A stretch of 64,000 nt of DNA from Bacillota bacterium (GCA_024653485.1 JANLFY010000004.1:124001-188000), one strand, 5' to 3'. Shown: positions 42,690 through 51,836, counted from the first letter of the stretch. The notes: a model not told the origin generated them from the sequence alone. Numbers and translations: made by a program.

Positions 42690-43889
42690 GTGCGCGATTA
42701 CCCCGGAGTCACGGTCGAGGGCAGGACGCTCATGGGACCGGGACCGAGCAACGTTCATCCCAGAGTGCTCAGGGCTCTCGCCGTGCCCACGCTTGGTCAC
42801 CTTGATCCGGAGTTCCTCGGGATAATGAACCTCTCCAAGGAGCTCCTCGCGAAGACGTTCGAGACAGAAAGCGAGTTCACCATCCCGGTATCTGGCACCG
42901 GAAGCGCCGGAATGGAGACCGCGCTCGTGAACTTCATCGAGCCAGGGGATAAGGTTCTGGTGTGCGAAAGCGGTCTCTTCGGTCAGCGAATGGCCGATAT
43001 CGTCACACGGTGCGGGGGCGATCTCGCCGTCGTTCAAGCGGAGTGGGGGCGGATAATCGAGCCCGAGGACGTAGTGCGGGCGCTTGAGTCTTCCCGCGCG
43101 GACATAGTGGCGATCGTTCATGCGGAAACGTCCACCGGAGTGCTGCAGCCTCTGAAAGAGGTGGCGGAGGCAGCGCGCGAGCACGGAGCGCTGCTGATAG
43201 TGGACGCGGTGACGTCCCTCGGCGGGGCTCCAGTGCGCGTAGACGCGACGGGCATCGACGTCTGCTATAGCGGCACACAGAAGTGCCTTTCCTGTCCCCC
43301 GGGACTTGCTCCCATCACGATCGGGAACCGTGCCAGGGCGAAGCTGGATGCGCGCAGGACCAAGGTGCAGAGCTGGTATCTGGATCTCACCATGCTGCGC
43401 AGCTACTGGGGCAAGGACCGATTCTATCATCACACAGCCCCGGTGAACATGATATACGCGCTCTACGAGAGCCTCCGCATAATCCACGAAGAGGGGCTCG
43501 AGGCGCGATTCGCAAGGCACGTCCTTCACAGCGACGCACTCAAGGCAGGGTTGTCAGCCATGGGCCTGCGGCTCTTCGCTCAAGAGGGGTACAGAGCTCC
43601 GATGCTCACCTCTGTCGAGGTGCCTGCCGGAGTTGACGACGCCCGCGTCAGGCAATACCTGCTCACCAAGTACCGCTTGGAGATAGGTGGCGGTCTAGGC
43701 CCACTCAAAGGGCGCATATGGCGCGTGGGATTGATGGGACACTCTTGCACTCGGGCCAACGTGATGCTGTTCCTCAGCGCGTTGGAGGACGCTTTGGCGT
43801 TCGCAGGCCACCGCGTGGAGCCGGGTGCGGGCATATCCGCGGCAGCTCGACATTATGAGGAAGAGGCCGAAGACGAGGTCGACGAGTGA
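42690..43889 (+). CDS. PLP-dependent aminotransferase, alanine-glyoxylate/serine-pyruvate type
   Basis: GTG 42690 has GGAGG eight bases upstream and gives 399 residues; an ATG at 42675 is also in frame but contains that ribosome binding site. The class V fold shows GPGPSNVHPRVL at the N-terminus, SGTGSAGMETALVNF, and the PLP lysine K198 in YSGTQKCLSCPPGLAP. It probably transfers amino groups between alanine, serine or a ureide-type donor and glyoxylate. The C-terminal 25 residues are acidic. The adjacent aldo/keto reductase suggests interconversion of a keto or hydroxy acid. Confidence 0.9.
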   Translation: MRDYPGVTVEGRTLMGPGPSNVHPRVLRALAVPTLGHLDPEFLGIMNLSKELLAKTFETESEFTIPVSGTGSAGMETALVNFIEPGDKVLVCESGLFGQRMADIVTRCGGDLAVVQAEWGRIIEPEDVVRALESSRADIVAIVHAETSTGVLQPLKEVAEAAREHGALLIVDAVTSLGGAPVRVDATGIDVCYSGTQKCLSCPPGLAPITIGNRARAKLDARRTKVQSWYLDLTMLRSYWGKDRFYHHTAPVNMIYALYESLRIIHEEGLEARFARHVLHSDALKAGLSAMGLRLFAQEGYRAPMLTSVEVPAGVDDARVRQYLLTKYRLEIGGGLGPLKGRIWRVGLMGHSCTRANVMLFLSALEDALAFAGHRVEPGAGISAAARHYEEEAEDEVDE

Positions 43890-44021
43890 TGCAGGAGCGG
43901 GTCACACCCACGGTCCGGGCGACGAACCCGTTCCTCCGCACGTGGTGCGCAGGGAAGTATGGCGCGGGAGAGGCGGATGAAGTCACGACATGCGGCGGCA
44001 CTCGCAGGGGAGGGTTGATCA

Positions 44022-44975
44022 TTGCTACCAAGAGCCACGCTCGGCAGAACCGGCATCGAGGTAACGAGGTTGGGCTTCGGCGCGCTGCCGATAGGACCCG
44101 TGCAGGCGGACCTGCCGGTCGAGAAGGCGGCGCAAGTCATACGGCGCGCCCTGGAGCGGGGCGTCACGTTCATCGACACGGCCCACGGGTACAAGACGTA
44201 CGAGCATATTCGAAGGGCAAAGGAGGGATGGACCGGGCCGCTCGTCGTGGCCACGAAGACTCCGGCATCGTCATACGAGGAGGCCGAGGCACACGTCAGC
44301 TTTGCCCTGAGTGAACTGGATGTCGAGGCGCTGGACATAGTCCTGCTGCACGCGCATCGGCTGGGGGAGAGCGTTTTCCAAGAGCGAGCCGGCGCACACG
44401 CCTGCCTCCGCGAATACAAGGCGAAGGGCCTCGTGAGAGCGGTGGGCATCTCGACGCACAGGGTCGGCGTGGTGAGGGCGGCAGCCGAGAGAGACGACGT
44501 AGACGTCATCCACCCGCTCATCAACGTCGCGGGCTTGGGCATCCTCGGCGGCACTGCCGACGAGATGGCGGCGGCCATACGCCTTGCGGCTGAACGCGGC
44601 AAAGGCGTGTACGCGATGAAAGCCTTGGGTGGCGGGCATCTGGTCGCCAGGCGCGAGGAAGCGTTCAGGTACGTGCTTGGGCTTCCCGGGGTGGGTGCCG
44701 TTGCGGTCGGGATGGTGTCCGAAGCGGAAGTCGAAATGAACTGCCGCATTTTCTCTGGGGAGTCCATTCCTGATAGCGAACGAGAAGCCACGCTCAGGAC
44801 GAAACGGCTCAAGGTGGTCTCTCAGTACTGCAAGGGGTGTGGGGCCTGCGTGGAGGCGTGCCCAAACGGCGCGCTCTCACTCGTGGACGGGAAGTCGACC
44901 GTGGACGTGGACGCGTGCATCTTGTGCGGCTACTGTAGCCCCGTGTGTCCTGAGTTCGCCATACGAGTCATTTGA
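44022..44975 (+). CDS. Aldo/keto reductase with C-terminal 2x[4Fe-4S] ferredoxin domain
   Basis: A TTG start at 44022 has GGGAGG eight bases upstream. The 317-residue product is an aldo/keto reductase barrel with the tetrad visible as D in FIDTAHGY, Y in that block or in YKTYEHI, K in VATKT and H in VLLHAHRL. The last 55 residues form a ferredoxin: CKGCGACVEACPNGA and CILCGYCSPVCPEFA. Such fusions reduce or oxidise using iron-sulfur electrons rather than only NADPH. It sits between the aminotransferase and the DUF401 permease genes. Substrate unknown. Confidence 0.88.
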   Translation: MLPRATLGRTGIEVTRLGFGALPIGPVQADLPVEKAAQVIRRALERGVTFIDTAHGYKTYEHIRRAKEGWTGPLVVATKTPASSYEEAEAHVSFALSELDVEALDIVLLHAHRLGESVFQERAGAHACLREYKAKGLVRAVGISTHRVGVVRAAAERDDVDVIHPLINVAGLGILGGTADEMAAAIRLAAERGKGVYAMKALGGGHLVARREEAFRYVLGLPGVGAVAVGMVSEAEVEMNCRIFSGESIPDSEREATLRTKRLKVVSQYCKGCGACVEACPNGALSLVDGKSTVDVDACILCGYCSPVCPEFAIRVI

Positions 44976-45074
44976 GGCGGCAGGAGTCACGTAGTGTGCG
45001 GCGGCTCGCAGTGACCGAAGCTGTGGCTGGTCGCGAGCTCGCAGACCGGAGAGGCCGGGGGAGAGGTGGTGTCC

Positions 45075-45090
45075 CCGGACTCGAGTCCGG
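45075..45090. promoter_or_regulatory. Perfect 16-base palindrome before DUF401 gene
   Basis: CCGGACTCGAGTCCGG is fully self-complementary and lies about 80 bases before the DUF401 start. It could be an operator; no promoter elements are clear beside it. Confidence 0.4.
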
Positions 45091-45172
45091 TCCGCACCCG
45101 AGTTCGATCCGCATCCACAAAGAACGACCATGGGCGAAGACAGGGACAAGGAGACGGAGGTAAGGGCTGAAA

Positions 45173-46423
45173 GTGGCTGCGCTTGCTAAACTAGTCTTTG
45201 TGTGCGTGTTCATTGTGGTGGCGCTTCGGCGTCAGATCAACCTAGGCGTCGCCATGTTCGTGGCCGCCGTAGGCCTTGGGTTGATGTTCGGGATGAAGCC
45301 CGCAGCGCTTGCGCAAGGGATCGTCGCGTCGGTGTTCGCATTGGACTCTCTGAGACTGGTGTTGGCGTTGCTACTAGTGATGGTGCTCGAGAACGTGATG
45401 CGTCAAGCCGGGTTTCTGGGCGGGATGACAAGCGCGCTCGGCAGGCTGGTGCGAGACAGGAGGGTTGTGGCGGCGTCGCTTCCCCTCTTGGTGGGCTTCC
45501 TGCCCTCGGCTGGCGGCGCACTCTTCTCCGCGCCCATGGTGGGCGAAGCCACGCGTGGGATGCCCGTGTCGCCGGAGAGACGGAGCTTCATCAACTTCTG
45601 GTTTAGACACCCCATGGAGTTCGTTATGCCGTTGTACCCAGGGGTCATGATCTCTTCGAAGCTGTTGGGACTGGGCATCTCCGCGTACGTGGCGTTGACA
45701 GCCCCCTTCTTCGTGATCGCCATAATCTCAGGTGCGCTAGTCGGTTTTCACGGGCTTCCTCGCTCGGTGTGGGCTGATCGCGACGCGGGACGGGCTACTC
45801 GCGCTGACTGGGTGGCGCTCGCCAACGGCCTTGTCCCGATCATGGCTGTCGTCATTGGGGCGGTGCTGCTCAAGCTGGACATCGCTCTCGTGCTTGGCGC
45901 GGTTGCTCTGCTCACCGCCGCCTACGCGCGCATTTCCGCGCGAATGGTGATCGAGTTCGCGAGGGAGGCAGTGGCGAGCAACGTCATCTTTCTGGTGGCG
46001 GGTGTCATGGGTTTCAAAGGCGTTCTCGAGTCTTCGGGAGCGCTCAATGAGTTGCCGGCCTTCTTTGAGGCAGCGGGGGTGCCGATGGTGCTGGTAGCGT
46101 TCCTAATGCCGTTCCTAGTGGGGTTCCTCACGGGCTACGCTCCGGCGTACGCCGGCCTTGCTTTGCCTGTGGTAGCAGGCCTCGGGGCCTCGGCGGCGGG
46201 CGTCGGTGCGATGGTTGGCGCTGCCGGCATCGAGCCTTCCATCGGTTACGCCCTCCTCGGCGTGGTGAGCGGCCAGGCAGGGGTCATGTTGTCCCCGGCG
46301 CATCTGTGTCTCACCCTAACCGTCGCGCATTTCAAGGCGGATTTCGGGAGGGTTTGCAAGCTTATAGCGGTGCCGGAAGCGGTCCTCGTGGGTGCCGCGG
46401 TTGTGCGGGCTATCGTGAGATAG
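45173..46423 (+). CDS. DUF401 family membrane protein, probable permease
   Basis: GTG start with GGAGG upstream; 416 residues with about 10-12 hydrophobic segments. LVGFLPSAGGALFSAPMVGEA and MPLYPGVMISSKLLGLGISAY are DUF401 motifs, and GFLTGYAPAYAGLALPVV and GYALLGVVSGQAGVMLSPAHLCLTL near the C-terminus resemble the re-entrant loops of anion transporters. The family is related to Gnt/DctM-like ion transporters. It may import the acid handled by the neighbouring aminotransferase and reductase. Function inferred from topology. Confidence 0.75.
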   Translation: MAALAKLVFVCVFIVVALRRQINLGVAMFVAAVGLGLMFGMKPAALAQGIVASVFALDSLRLVLALLLVMVLENVMRQAGFLGGMTSALGRLVRDRRVVAASLPLLVGFLPSAGGALFSAPMVGEATRGMPVSPERRSFINFWFRHPMEFVMPLYPGVMISSKLLGLGISAYVALTAPFFVIAIISGALVGFHGLPRSVWADRDAGRATRADWVALANGLVPIMAVVIGAVLLKLDIALVLGAVALLTAAYARISARMVIEFAREAVASNVIFLVAGVMGFKGVLESSGALNELPAFFEAAGVPMVLVAFLMPFLVGFLTGYAPAYAGLALPVVAGLGASAAGVGAMVGAAGIEPSIGYALLGVVSGQAGVMLSPAHLCLTLTVAHFKADFGRVCKLIAVPEAVLVGAAVVRAIVR

Positions 46424-46575
46424 CGCCGTGCCCAGGTCTCTCCGTGCGCTGAGCCGGCACGTTTGCGCCTTCCTGCGTTCGGGGCTGGTCGCGGGGCGCG
46501 GGGCGGTCTCGGGGACGCGGGAGCGGACTTGGAGCGGACTTTCGGAGCAAGCGGAACGTGTGTTGACCAACTGTA

Positions 46576-46605
46576 TTGCGAACGTTGTGGTTGGACGGGT
46601 ATAAT
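46576..46605 (+). promoter_or_regulatory. Promoter of riboswitch-ATPase transcript
   Basis: TTGCGA (46576-46581) and TATAAT (46600-46605) are separated by 18 bases. The transcript would start just before the riboswitch. Confidence 0.75.
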
Positions 46606-46614
46606 GACATACGA

Positions 46615-46765
46615 GAAGCCCCGAAACCGGTGTTGAGCGAAGGGGAGTAGCTGGTTCGGGTAAAGTCAACAATCGGCCCTTTGGCCTGGCTTTACCAGCC
46701 TCCTGTAGGCTTGGCAAGACCTTCGCACCACTGCGATGGTGTGAGGGTCTTCTTGTCCAAGTAGG
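46615..46765 (+). ncRNA. yybP-ykoY manganese riboswitch
   Basis: GGGGAGTAG at 46642-46650 is the conserved first metal-binding loop. GGTAAAG (46659-46665) can pair with CTTTACC (46690-46696). AAGACC (46716-46721) pairs with GGTCTT (46746-46751) around the hairpin CACCACTGCGATGGTG. These match the yybP-ykoY class, which senses Mn2+ and often controls cation exporters and P-type ATPases. The ATPase start lies about 70 bases downstream. Exact ends are approximate. Confidence 0.85.
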
Positions 46766-46832
46766 AAGGATCACGCGGTGAATCGGACGAAAGCGTGACA
46801 CAAACCTATACCAGGTCGAAAGGAAATGAAGT

Positions 46833-49800
46833 ATGACAGGAAGAGCAGCTGCTACACCCGTTGACAACGCGAACTCGCGACCGGCAACGAACGCCACGGA
46901 GGCGGCGTTGGCCTACCATGCCATGTCGGCCTCGGACGTCGCCGGCCTTCTCGGAACGGACCTCGCGACCGGACTTGCGCCAGATGAGGCGAAGACGCGC
47001 CTGGAGCGCTTCGGCCCAAACGAGCTCCGCGAGAAGCCCGGGCCGAGCGTGCTGGAGATGTTCCTCGCCCAGTTCAAAGAGCCACTCGTCTTGGTCCTCA
47101 TCGCTGCCGCTGCCGTATCCATGGCGCTTCGCGAGGTCACCGAGGGCGTCGTCATCATGGCGATAGTCGTGCTCAACGCGGTCCTGGGGGTGACGCAGGA
47201 AAGCCGAGCCGAGAAGGCTCTCGCGGCTCTCAAGAAACTGGCGGCGCCTAACGCGAGGGTGCGCAGGGGAGGAGCCACCGTAAGCATACCCGCGCGAGAA
47301 CTCGTGCCGGGGGATGTGGTCCTGATAGAGGCGGGGGACCACATCCCGGCTGACATGCGCGTCGTCGAGGCGGTTACCCTGAAGGTGGAAGAGGCGGCGC
47401 TCACAGGCGAGTCCGTGCCCGTGGAAAAGGTCGCCCATGCAGTGCTTCCGAGAAACGCATCCATCGGCGACCGTGTCAACATGCTTCACATGGCGACGAT
47501 CTGCGTGTACGGCCGCGGCCGCGCGGTAGTGGTCGCAACCGGCATGAACACGCAGGTGGGACGCATCGCCGGCCTCATGGAGACGTCCATCGAGAAGAAG
47601 ACCCCGCTACAGGAGCGTCTTGAAGAGCTGGGCAAGTGGCTGGGTGGAGCGGCCCTGGGCTTGTGCGCCGTCATGTTCATCGCCGGGCTCTTGCGGGGCA
47701 TCCCTGCGTTTGAGATGTTCCTCACTGCCATCAGCCTTGCCGTTGCCGCTATTCCAGAGGGGCTACCCGCCATCGTCACCGTGGTGCTCGCCATTGGAGT
47801 GCAGCGAATGGCGCGCCACCGCGCCATCGTCCGCAAACTTCCCGCCGTGGAGACGTTGGGAAGCGCCACGGCCATATGCTCCGACAAGACCGGGACTCTC
47901 ACGGAGAACCAGATGACGGTGGTGAGAGCGTACGTCGACGGACGGCTCCTGAACGTTACAGGCCAAGGCTACTCGCCGAAGGGCGAGTTCCAGGTGGCAG
48001 GCGGTCCGGCGCTCGGCGGGTCGGCGGTTTGCGACTCCATCGCGGCGTCTGACGAAGTCGCCGCTGGTACCGGTACTGCCGTGGGCGATGCGGGCGTCGG
48101 CCTGGAGGACCCGCACCTTGACATGCTGGTGCGAATCGCTTCGCTCTGCAACAACTCTGAGCTTCGCCGGGACTCTGAGTCCAGCGAGTGGTTCGTGACA
48201 GGCGACCCGACGGAAGGGGCTCTCGTTGTGGCGGCAAGGAAGGCCGGGTTCGGAGATGTCGAGGCGGAGCGGGCGCCAAGGGTGGCAGAGATTCCCTTTG
48301 ATTCCGTCCGGAAGCGCATGACCACCGTGCATCGTGTCTCGTGGCCGCTTCCCCCCGCTTATGAGGAGTTGCGGGAAGGGAGCGAGGCCGAGCCCGATCC
48401 CGCGGGATCCACCAGTCTCCAGCTGAGCGAAGATGGCGCGTACGTTGCCCTGGTGAAGGGCGCCCCTGACTCGATTCTCGCGCGGTGTTCGTTCGTCTTC
48501 GAACGGGGAAGCGTGCGCCCGCTGGATGAAGGTGTGAGCCGTCGGATAATGAGCGTGAACAGCAGTATGGCCGCGGAAGCCCTCCGAGTGCTCGCGTTCG
48601 CGTACCGGGCCATGCCATTACTGCCGTCGCGCCTCGAGGCAGACGAAGTAGAGCGGGACCTGGTGTTCGTGGGTCTCATGGGAATGATGGACCCACCGAG
48701 GGCGGAGGTCCCCGCCGCGGTGAAAACGTGCCGTGAAGCTGGCATCGTGCCGATCATGATAACGGGCGACCACCGGGACACAGCGGTGGCGGTGGCGAAG
48801 GCCATCGGGCTGAGCCTGGGCTCGCGCCGGGACGCGGCGGGATACGAGGGCGCAGCGAGTGTCGGCCCGAGCGCTGGCGCGATCGGCGGAGACGACCATC
48901 GCAGTCTGCCGAAGATGGGCGATACGGCTGCGAACATCCTGGCTCGCCGCGGGGCAGAATCCAGATTCCCCGCAGCGCTCTCCGGAAGCGACCTAGACGC
49001 CATGAGCGACGAGGAGCTCGATGAAGCGGTCCGGAGCGTGTCCGTATATGCGCGGGTCTCCCCGGAGCACAAAGTCCGCATAGTTGAGGCGCTTCAGCGC
49101 CAGGGGCACGTCGCGGCCATGACGGGCGACGGGGTCAACGACGCCCCCGCGCTCAAGCGCGCAGACATAGGATGCGCCATGGGAATCACCGGCACCGACG
49201 TGGCGAAGGAAGCGGCGGACATGGTGCTCGCGGACGACAATTTCGCCACGATAGTGGAGGCGGTCCGCCAGGGAAGGACCATCTTCGATAACATAAGGCG
49301 GTCCATCGCCTACCTGGTCTCATGCAACATCGGAGAGATCGTGGCGGTGTTCACTGCCATAGTGTCCGGCAGTTTCCGACCGCTCACGCCCATTCAGATC
49401 TTGTGGGTGAACCTCGTGACCGACAGCCTCCCGGCGCTCGCGCTGGGTGTTGAACCGCCGGATCCCCATGTAATGAAGCGTCCCCCTCGCAAGAGGGCGG
49501 AATCTGTTTTCGGCAGAGGAGGTGTCCTGCGTATAGGACTGTATGGCGCGTTCATCGGCGGCATCACTCTCCTAGCGTTCTGGCTGGGAATTCGCGAAGA
49601 CACGGGCACTGGCCGTGACCCGATTCTCGCCGCGCGGACCATGGCCTTCGCCACGATGTCGCTCAGCCAGCTCTTCCATGCGTTCAACCTCCGCTCGACG
49701 CTTCAGTCCCTGTTCCGCCTTGGTCCGTTGGGCAACACGTACCTAGTGGGAGCCTGGATAGCGTCGGCAGCCTTGCAGTTAGCAGCGCTGATGGTGCCGG

Positions 49801-49943
49801 TCATGCGTCCCGTCTTCGATACGGTCGTGCTCACGCCGGGAGAGTGGGCGACTGTCTGGGCGCTTTCGATGTCGACGATCGCATTTGGGGAGACGCTGAA
49901 GGCGGTGGACAGGCTGAGGGCGAGGTCGCGCGCGCGGCGGTGA
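46833..49943 (+). CDS. Calcium/manganese-type P-type ATPase (P2A)
   Basis: The 1036-residue product has an N-terminal cation-ATPase domain, the TGESVPVEK actuator loop, phosphorylation motif DKTGTLT at D351, KGAPD of the nucleotide domain and MTGDGVNDAPALK. Ion-site helices show VAAIPEGLPA, NIGEIVAV and NLVTDSLPALALG, the P2A (SERCA-like) pattern. It is longer than the usual 900 residues, with inserts around residues 395-425, 510-530 and 675-720 rich in Gly, Ala and acidic residues. The manganese riboswitch upstream suggests it exports Mn2+ (or Ca2+), as for Lactococcus YoaB-type pumps. Confidence 0.93.
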   Translation: MTGRAAATPVDNANSRPATNATEAALAYHAMSASDVAGLLGTDLATGLAPDEAKTRLERFGPNELREKPGPSVLEMFLAQFKEPLVLVLIAAAAVSMALREVTEGVVIMAIVVLNAVLGVTQESRAEKALAALKKLAAPNARVRRGGATVSIPARELVPGDVVLIEAGDHIPADMRVVEAVTLKVEEAALTGESVPVEKVAHAVLPRNASIGDRVNMLHMATICVYGRGRAVVVATGMNTQVGRIAGLMETSIEKKTPLQERLEELGKWLGGAALGLCAVMFIAGLLRGIPAFEMFLTAISLAVAAIPEGLPAIVTVVLAIGVQRMARHRAIVRKLPAVETLGSATAICSDKTGTLTENQMTVVRAYVDGRLLNVTGQGYSPKGEFQVAGGPALGGSAVCDSIAASDEVAAGTGTAVGDAGVGLEDPHLDMLVRIASLCNNSELRRDSESSEWFVTGDPTEGALVVAARKAGFGDVEAERAPRVAEIPFDSVRKRMTTVHRVSWPLPPAYEELREGSEAEPDPAGSTSLQLSEDGAYVALVKGAPDSILARCSFVFERGSVRPLDEGVSRRIMSVNSSMAAEALRVLAFAYRAMPLLPSRLEADEVERDLVFVGLMGMMDPPRAEVPAAVKTCREAGIVPIMITGDHRDTAVAVAKAIGLSLGSRRDAAGYEGAASVGPSAGAIGGDDHRSLPKMGDTAANILARRGAESRFPAALSGSDLDAMSDEELDEAVRSVSVYARVSPEHKVRIVEALQRQGHVAAMTGDGVNDAPALKRADIGCAMGITGTDVAKEAADMVLADDNFATIVEAVRQGRTIFDNIRRSIAYLVSCNIGEIVAVFTAIVSGSFRPLTPIQILWVNLVTDSLPALALGVEPPDPHVMKRPPRKRAESVFGRGGVLRIGLYGAFIGGITLLAFWLGIREDTGTGRDPILAARTMAFATMSLSQLFHAFNLRSTLQSLFRLGPLGNTYLVGAWIASAALQLAALMVPVMRPVFDTVVLTPGEWATVWALSMSTIAFGETLKAVDRLRARSRARR

Positions 49944-50326
49944 GAGAGGCACGCAGGAGGCAGGCGACGCGACTTCGTGAGCCGGGCGGGAGCGCTGGCT
50001 GCGGCCGCATCGGCATTCACTGCGGTGCGGGCGGAGTTGAGGTGGCCGGGTCCGGCTGCGGTGCGAGCCGCCGGGTGCGGGAGCCTGCGGTGGCGGTTGC
50101 CCGAGTGCAGGCGTGCTCTGGCGGACAGAAAGGAAATTGCAAATTTACTTGCATTTACTTTGGGGGCCGGATAGAATAGACTCAAGCCCAACTTGTTCAG
50201 GTTCTTCCGGTATACTCGAGGCCGGCCGCGGGCCAAGGGCGCAACCAGACCAGAGAAGAGCGCCGGGGTACAACGGGTCATCTGAGCAGGGGTGTCATTA
50301 CCACAAAGCGAGGGGATTCATCCAGC
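49944..50326. other. Intergenic region, 383 bases
   Basis: The first 180 bases are G+C-rich and featureless. A promoter for the zinc-ribbon gene lies at 50149-50177, followed by a 150-base leader without recognisable structure. Confidence 0.5.
50149..50177 (+). promoter_or_regulatory. Promoter of zinc-ribbon gene
   Basis: TTGCAT (50149-50154) and TAGAAT (50172-50177) are spaced 17 bases in an A+T-rich pocket that contrasts with the surrounding sequence. Confidence 0.7.
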
Positions 50327-50617
50327 ATGGAATTCAAGGACAAGGTGTTGACGTGTCGCGACTGTGGCGCGGAGTTCATCTTTACCGCAGGTGAGCAAGA
50401 GTTCTACGCAGAGAAGGGGTTCGAGCACGAACCCGTGCGCTGCAAGGACTGCCGTGCGGCCCGGAAACGTCAGCGCAACGATGGCCCAAGGGAGATGTAC
50501 ACGGTCATATGTTCGTCCTGCGGCAAGGAAGCTCAGGTCCCGTTCAAACCTCGTGAAGACAGGCCGGTCTATTGCCGGGAGTGCTTCGAGGCGAACAAGG
50601 CTTACAGGGGTGCCTAG
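50327..50617 (+). CDS. Double zinc-ribbon protein
   Basis: The 96-residue product has two CxxC...CxxC ribbons: C10/C13 with C39/C42, and C62/C65 with C83/C86. The intervals and residues (LTCRDCGAEFIFTAGEQEFY and RCKDC) match the zinc-ribbon family common in Bacillota and Chloroflexi, with no known biochemical function. Each ribbon should bind one zinc ion. A strong promoter and a terminator flank it, so it is a single-gene unit. GAGGGG is about 13 bases before the ATG. Confidence 0.85.
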   Translation: MEFKDKVLTCRDCGAEFIFTAGEQEFYAEKGFEHEPVRCKDCRAARKRQRNDGPREMYTVICSSCGKEAQVPFKPREDRPVYCRECFEANKAYRGA

Positions 50618-50674
50618 TTCGTGGTGACACGGACGGAACACTGGCGGGCGGAACACTGACGAAATAGAGGAGCC

Positions 50675-50711
50675 GGACGGCGTCGTCCGCGGCGTCCAAG
50701 TGACGCCGTCC
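50675..50711 (+). other. Inverted repeat upstream of terminator
   Basis: GGACGGCGTC (50675-50684) and GACGCCGTCC (50702-50711) are perfect 10-base arms with a 17-base loop. Together with the next stem it forms a double hairpin at the end of the zinc-ribbon transcript. Confidence 0.6.
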
Positions 50712-50728
50712 GAAGAAGCTGGCGAGAG

Positions 50729-50752
50729 GCGCGGCCGTAAGGCCGCGCTTTT
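50729..50752 (+). terminator. Rho-independent terminator after zinc-ribbon gene
   Basis: GCGCGGCC and GGCCGCGC pair around GTAA and are followed by TTTT. The stem is perfect and stable. Confidence 0.85.
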
Positions 50753-50972
50753 CCTGTGCAATGCCCGGTGCCACTGACCTAGTCCCGTGATCTCGATGAG
50801 GTCCCAGAGTAGGTCCCATGGGCAGGGGTTACCCCTGAGGCCGTGGACGCCGGTCGGTTAAGCCGCAATGCTCGGCCGGCAGGCGTCGTGACGTGTCGCG
50901 ACCTCTTTGAGGACAAGGCTAGATCAGCCGAGAGCGGGACTCGTGCCGTGATGGAAGGGCGAAAACCTGTAC

Positions 50973-51001
50973 TTGCTACGGGTAGTCGAGTGCAATATAA
51001 T
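50973..51001 (+). promoter_or_regulatory. Promoter of amino-acid ABC operon
   Basis: TTGCTA (50973-50978) and TATAAT (50996-51001) are spaced 17 bases. The start codon follows 43 bases later, with a GGAGG-type ribosome binding site between. Confidence 0.8.
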
Positions 51002-51044
51002 CGGACTAGAAACCAGGAGCCTTTAAGGAGGGTGCAGAGTAGAC

Positions 51045-51836
51045 ATGAAGAAGTCCGGCCTCTTACTCGTCATCGGCGTCGCCGTCATCGTGCTACTGGC
51101 CGTGGTCCTCGCCGTGAAGAAAGCACCGGAGCAATCGACGGTTACTGGGCCCGGGGCCCAGGCGGAACTCCCGGTACTCAAGGTAGGCTCTGACGTTGCG
51201 TTTCCACCCTTCGAGTGGCAGGATGAACAAACCGGGGAGTTCAAAGGCTTCGACATAGAGCTCATCCAGGCCATAGCGGAGCAGATGGGCATGAAGGCCG
51301 AAATCATCAATACAGCGTGGGACGGCATATTGCCGGGCCTCCTCAACGGCAACTACGACGTCGTCGTCTCGGCCATGACCATCACCGACGAGCGCGCCCA
51401 GAGCGTCAACTTCTCGGATCCATACTTCACGGCTGGCCAGGTCATAGTGGTGAGGAAAGACACGGAGGGGATCGATGAACCCTCCGACCTGAAGGGCAAG
51501 AAGGTTTCCGTCCAGATCAACACCACGGGCGATTTCGCCGCCTCGAAGATCGAGGGCGTTGCCGAAGTGAAGAGGTTCAACCTCGCACCCGACGCGTTCC
51601 TGGAGCTCAAGAACGGCGCGGTGGACGCATGCGTGATGGACATCGCGGTCGCGGCCGACGCCGTCAAGAACGACGATTCTCTGAGGATAGTGGGCGCTCC
51701 GTTCACGGTGGAGTACTACGGGATCGCCATGCGTAAAGACAGGGAAGACCTCCTCAAGAATATCAACAAGGCTCTGGCCACACTCAAGAGCACGGGGAAG
51801 TACGACGAGATCTACGCGAAGTATTTCGGTGAGTAA
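51045..51836 (+). CDS. Amino-acid ABC transporter substrate-binding protein
   Basis: The 263-residue product has an N-terminal signal or anchor segment (about residues 5-24). LKVGSDVAFPPFEWQDEQTG, GFDIELIQAIAEQMG and WDGILPGLLNGNYDVVVSAMTITDERA are the classic family-3 (polar or basic amino acid) binding motifs. EYYGIAMRKDREDLLKNINKAL is the usual end. No lipobox cysteine is seen, so it may be held by the uncleaved N-terminal helix. The permease gene follows after 475 bases with a hairpin between. Ligand: probably a basic or polar amino acid. Confidence 0.93.
   Translation: MKKSGLLLVIGVAVIVLLAVVLAVKKAPEQSTVTGPGAQAELPVLKVGSDVAFPPFEWQDEQTGEFKGFDIELIQAIAEQMGMKAEIINTAWDGILPGLLNGNYDVVVSAMTITDERAQSVNFSDPYFTAGQVIVVRKDTEGIDEPSDLKGKKVSVQINTTGDFAASKIEGVAEVKRFNLAPDAFLELKNGAVDACVMDIAVAADAVKNDDSLRIVGAPFTVEYYGIAMRKDREDLLKNINKALATLKSTGKYDEIYAKYFGE

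Larger units (their letters stand above)
46424..46832. other. Leader region of P-type ATPase, 409 bases
   Basis: Bases 46424-46575 show nothing recognisable. The rest contains a promoter (46576-46605) and a riboswitch (46615-46765). Confidence 0.6.
50618..51044. other. Intergenic region, 427 bases
   Basis: It contains a stem (50675-50711), a terminator (50729-50752) and the promoter of the amino-acid binding protein (50973-51001). The part from 50760 to 50970 shows no gene. Confidence 0.6.
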
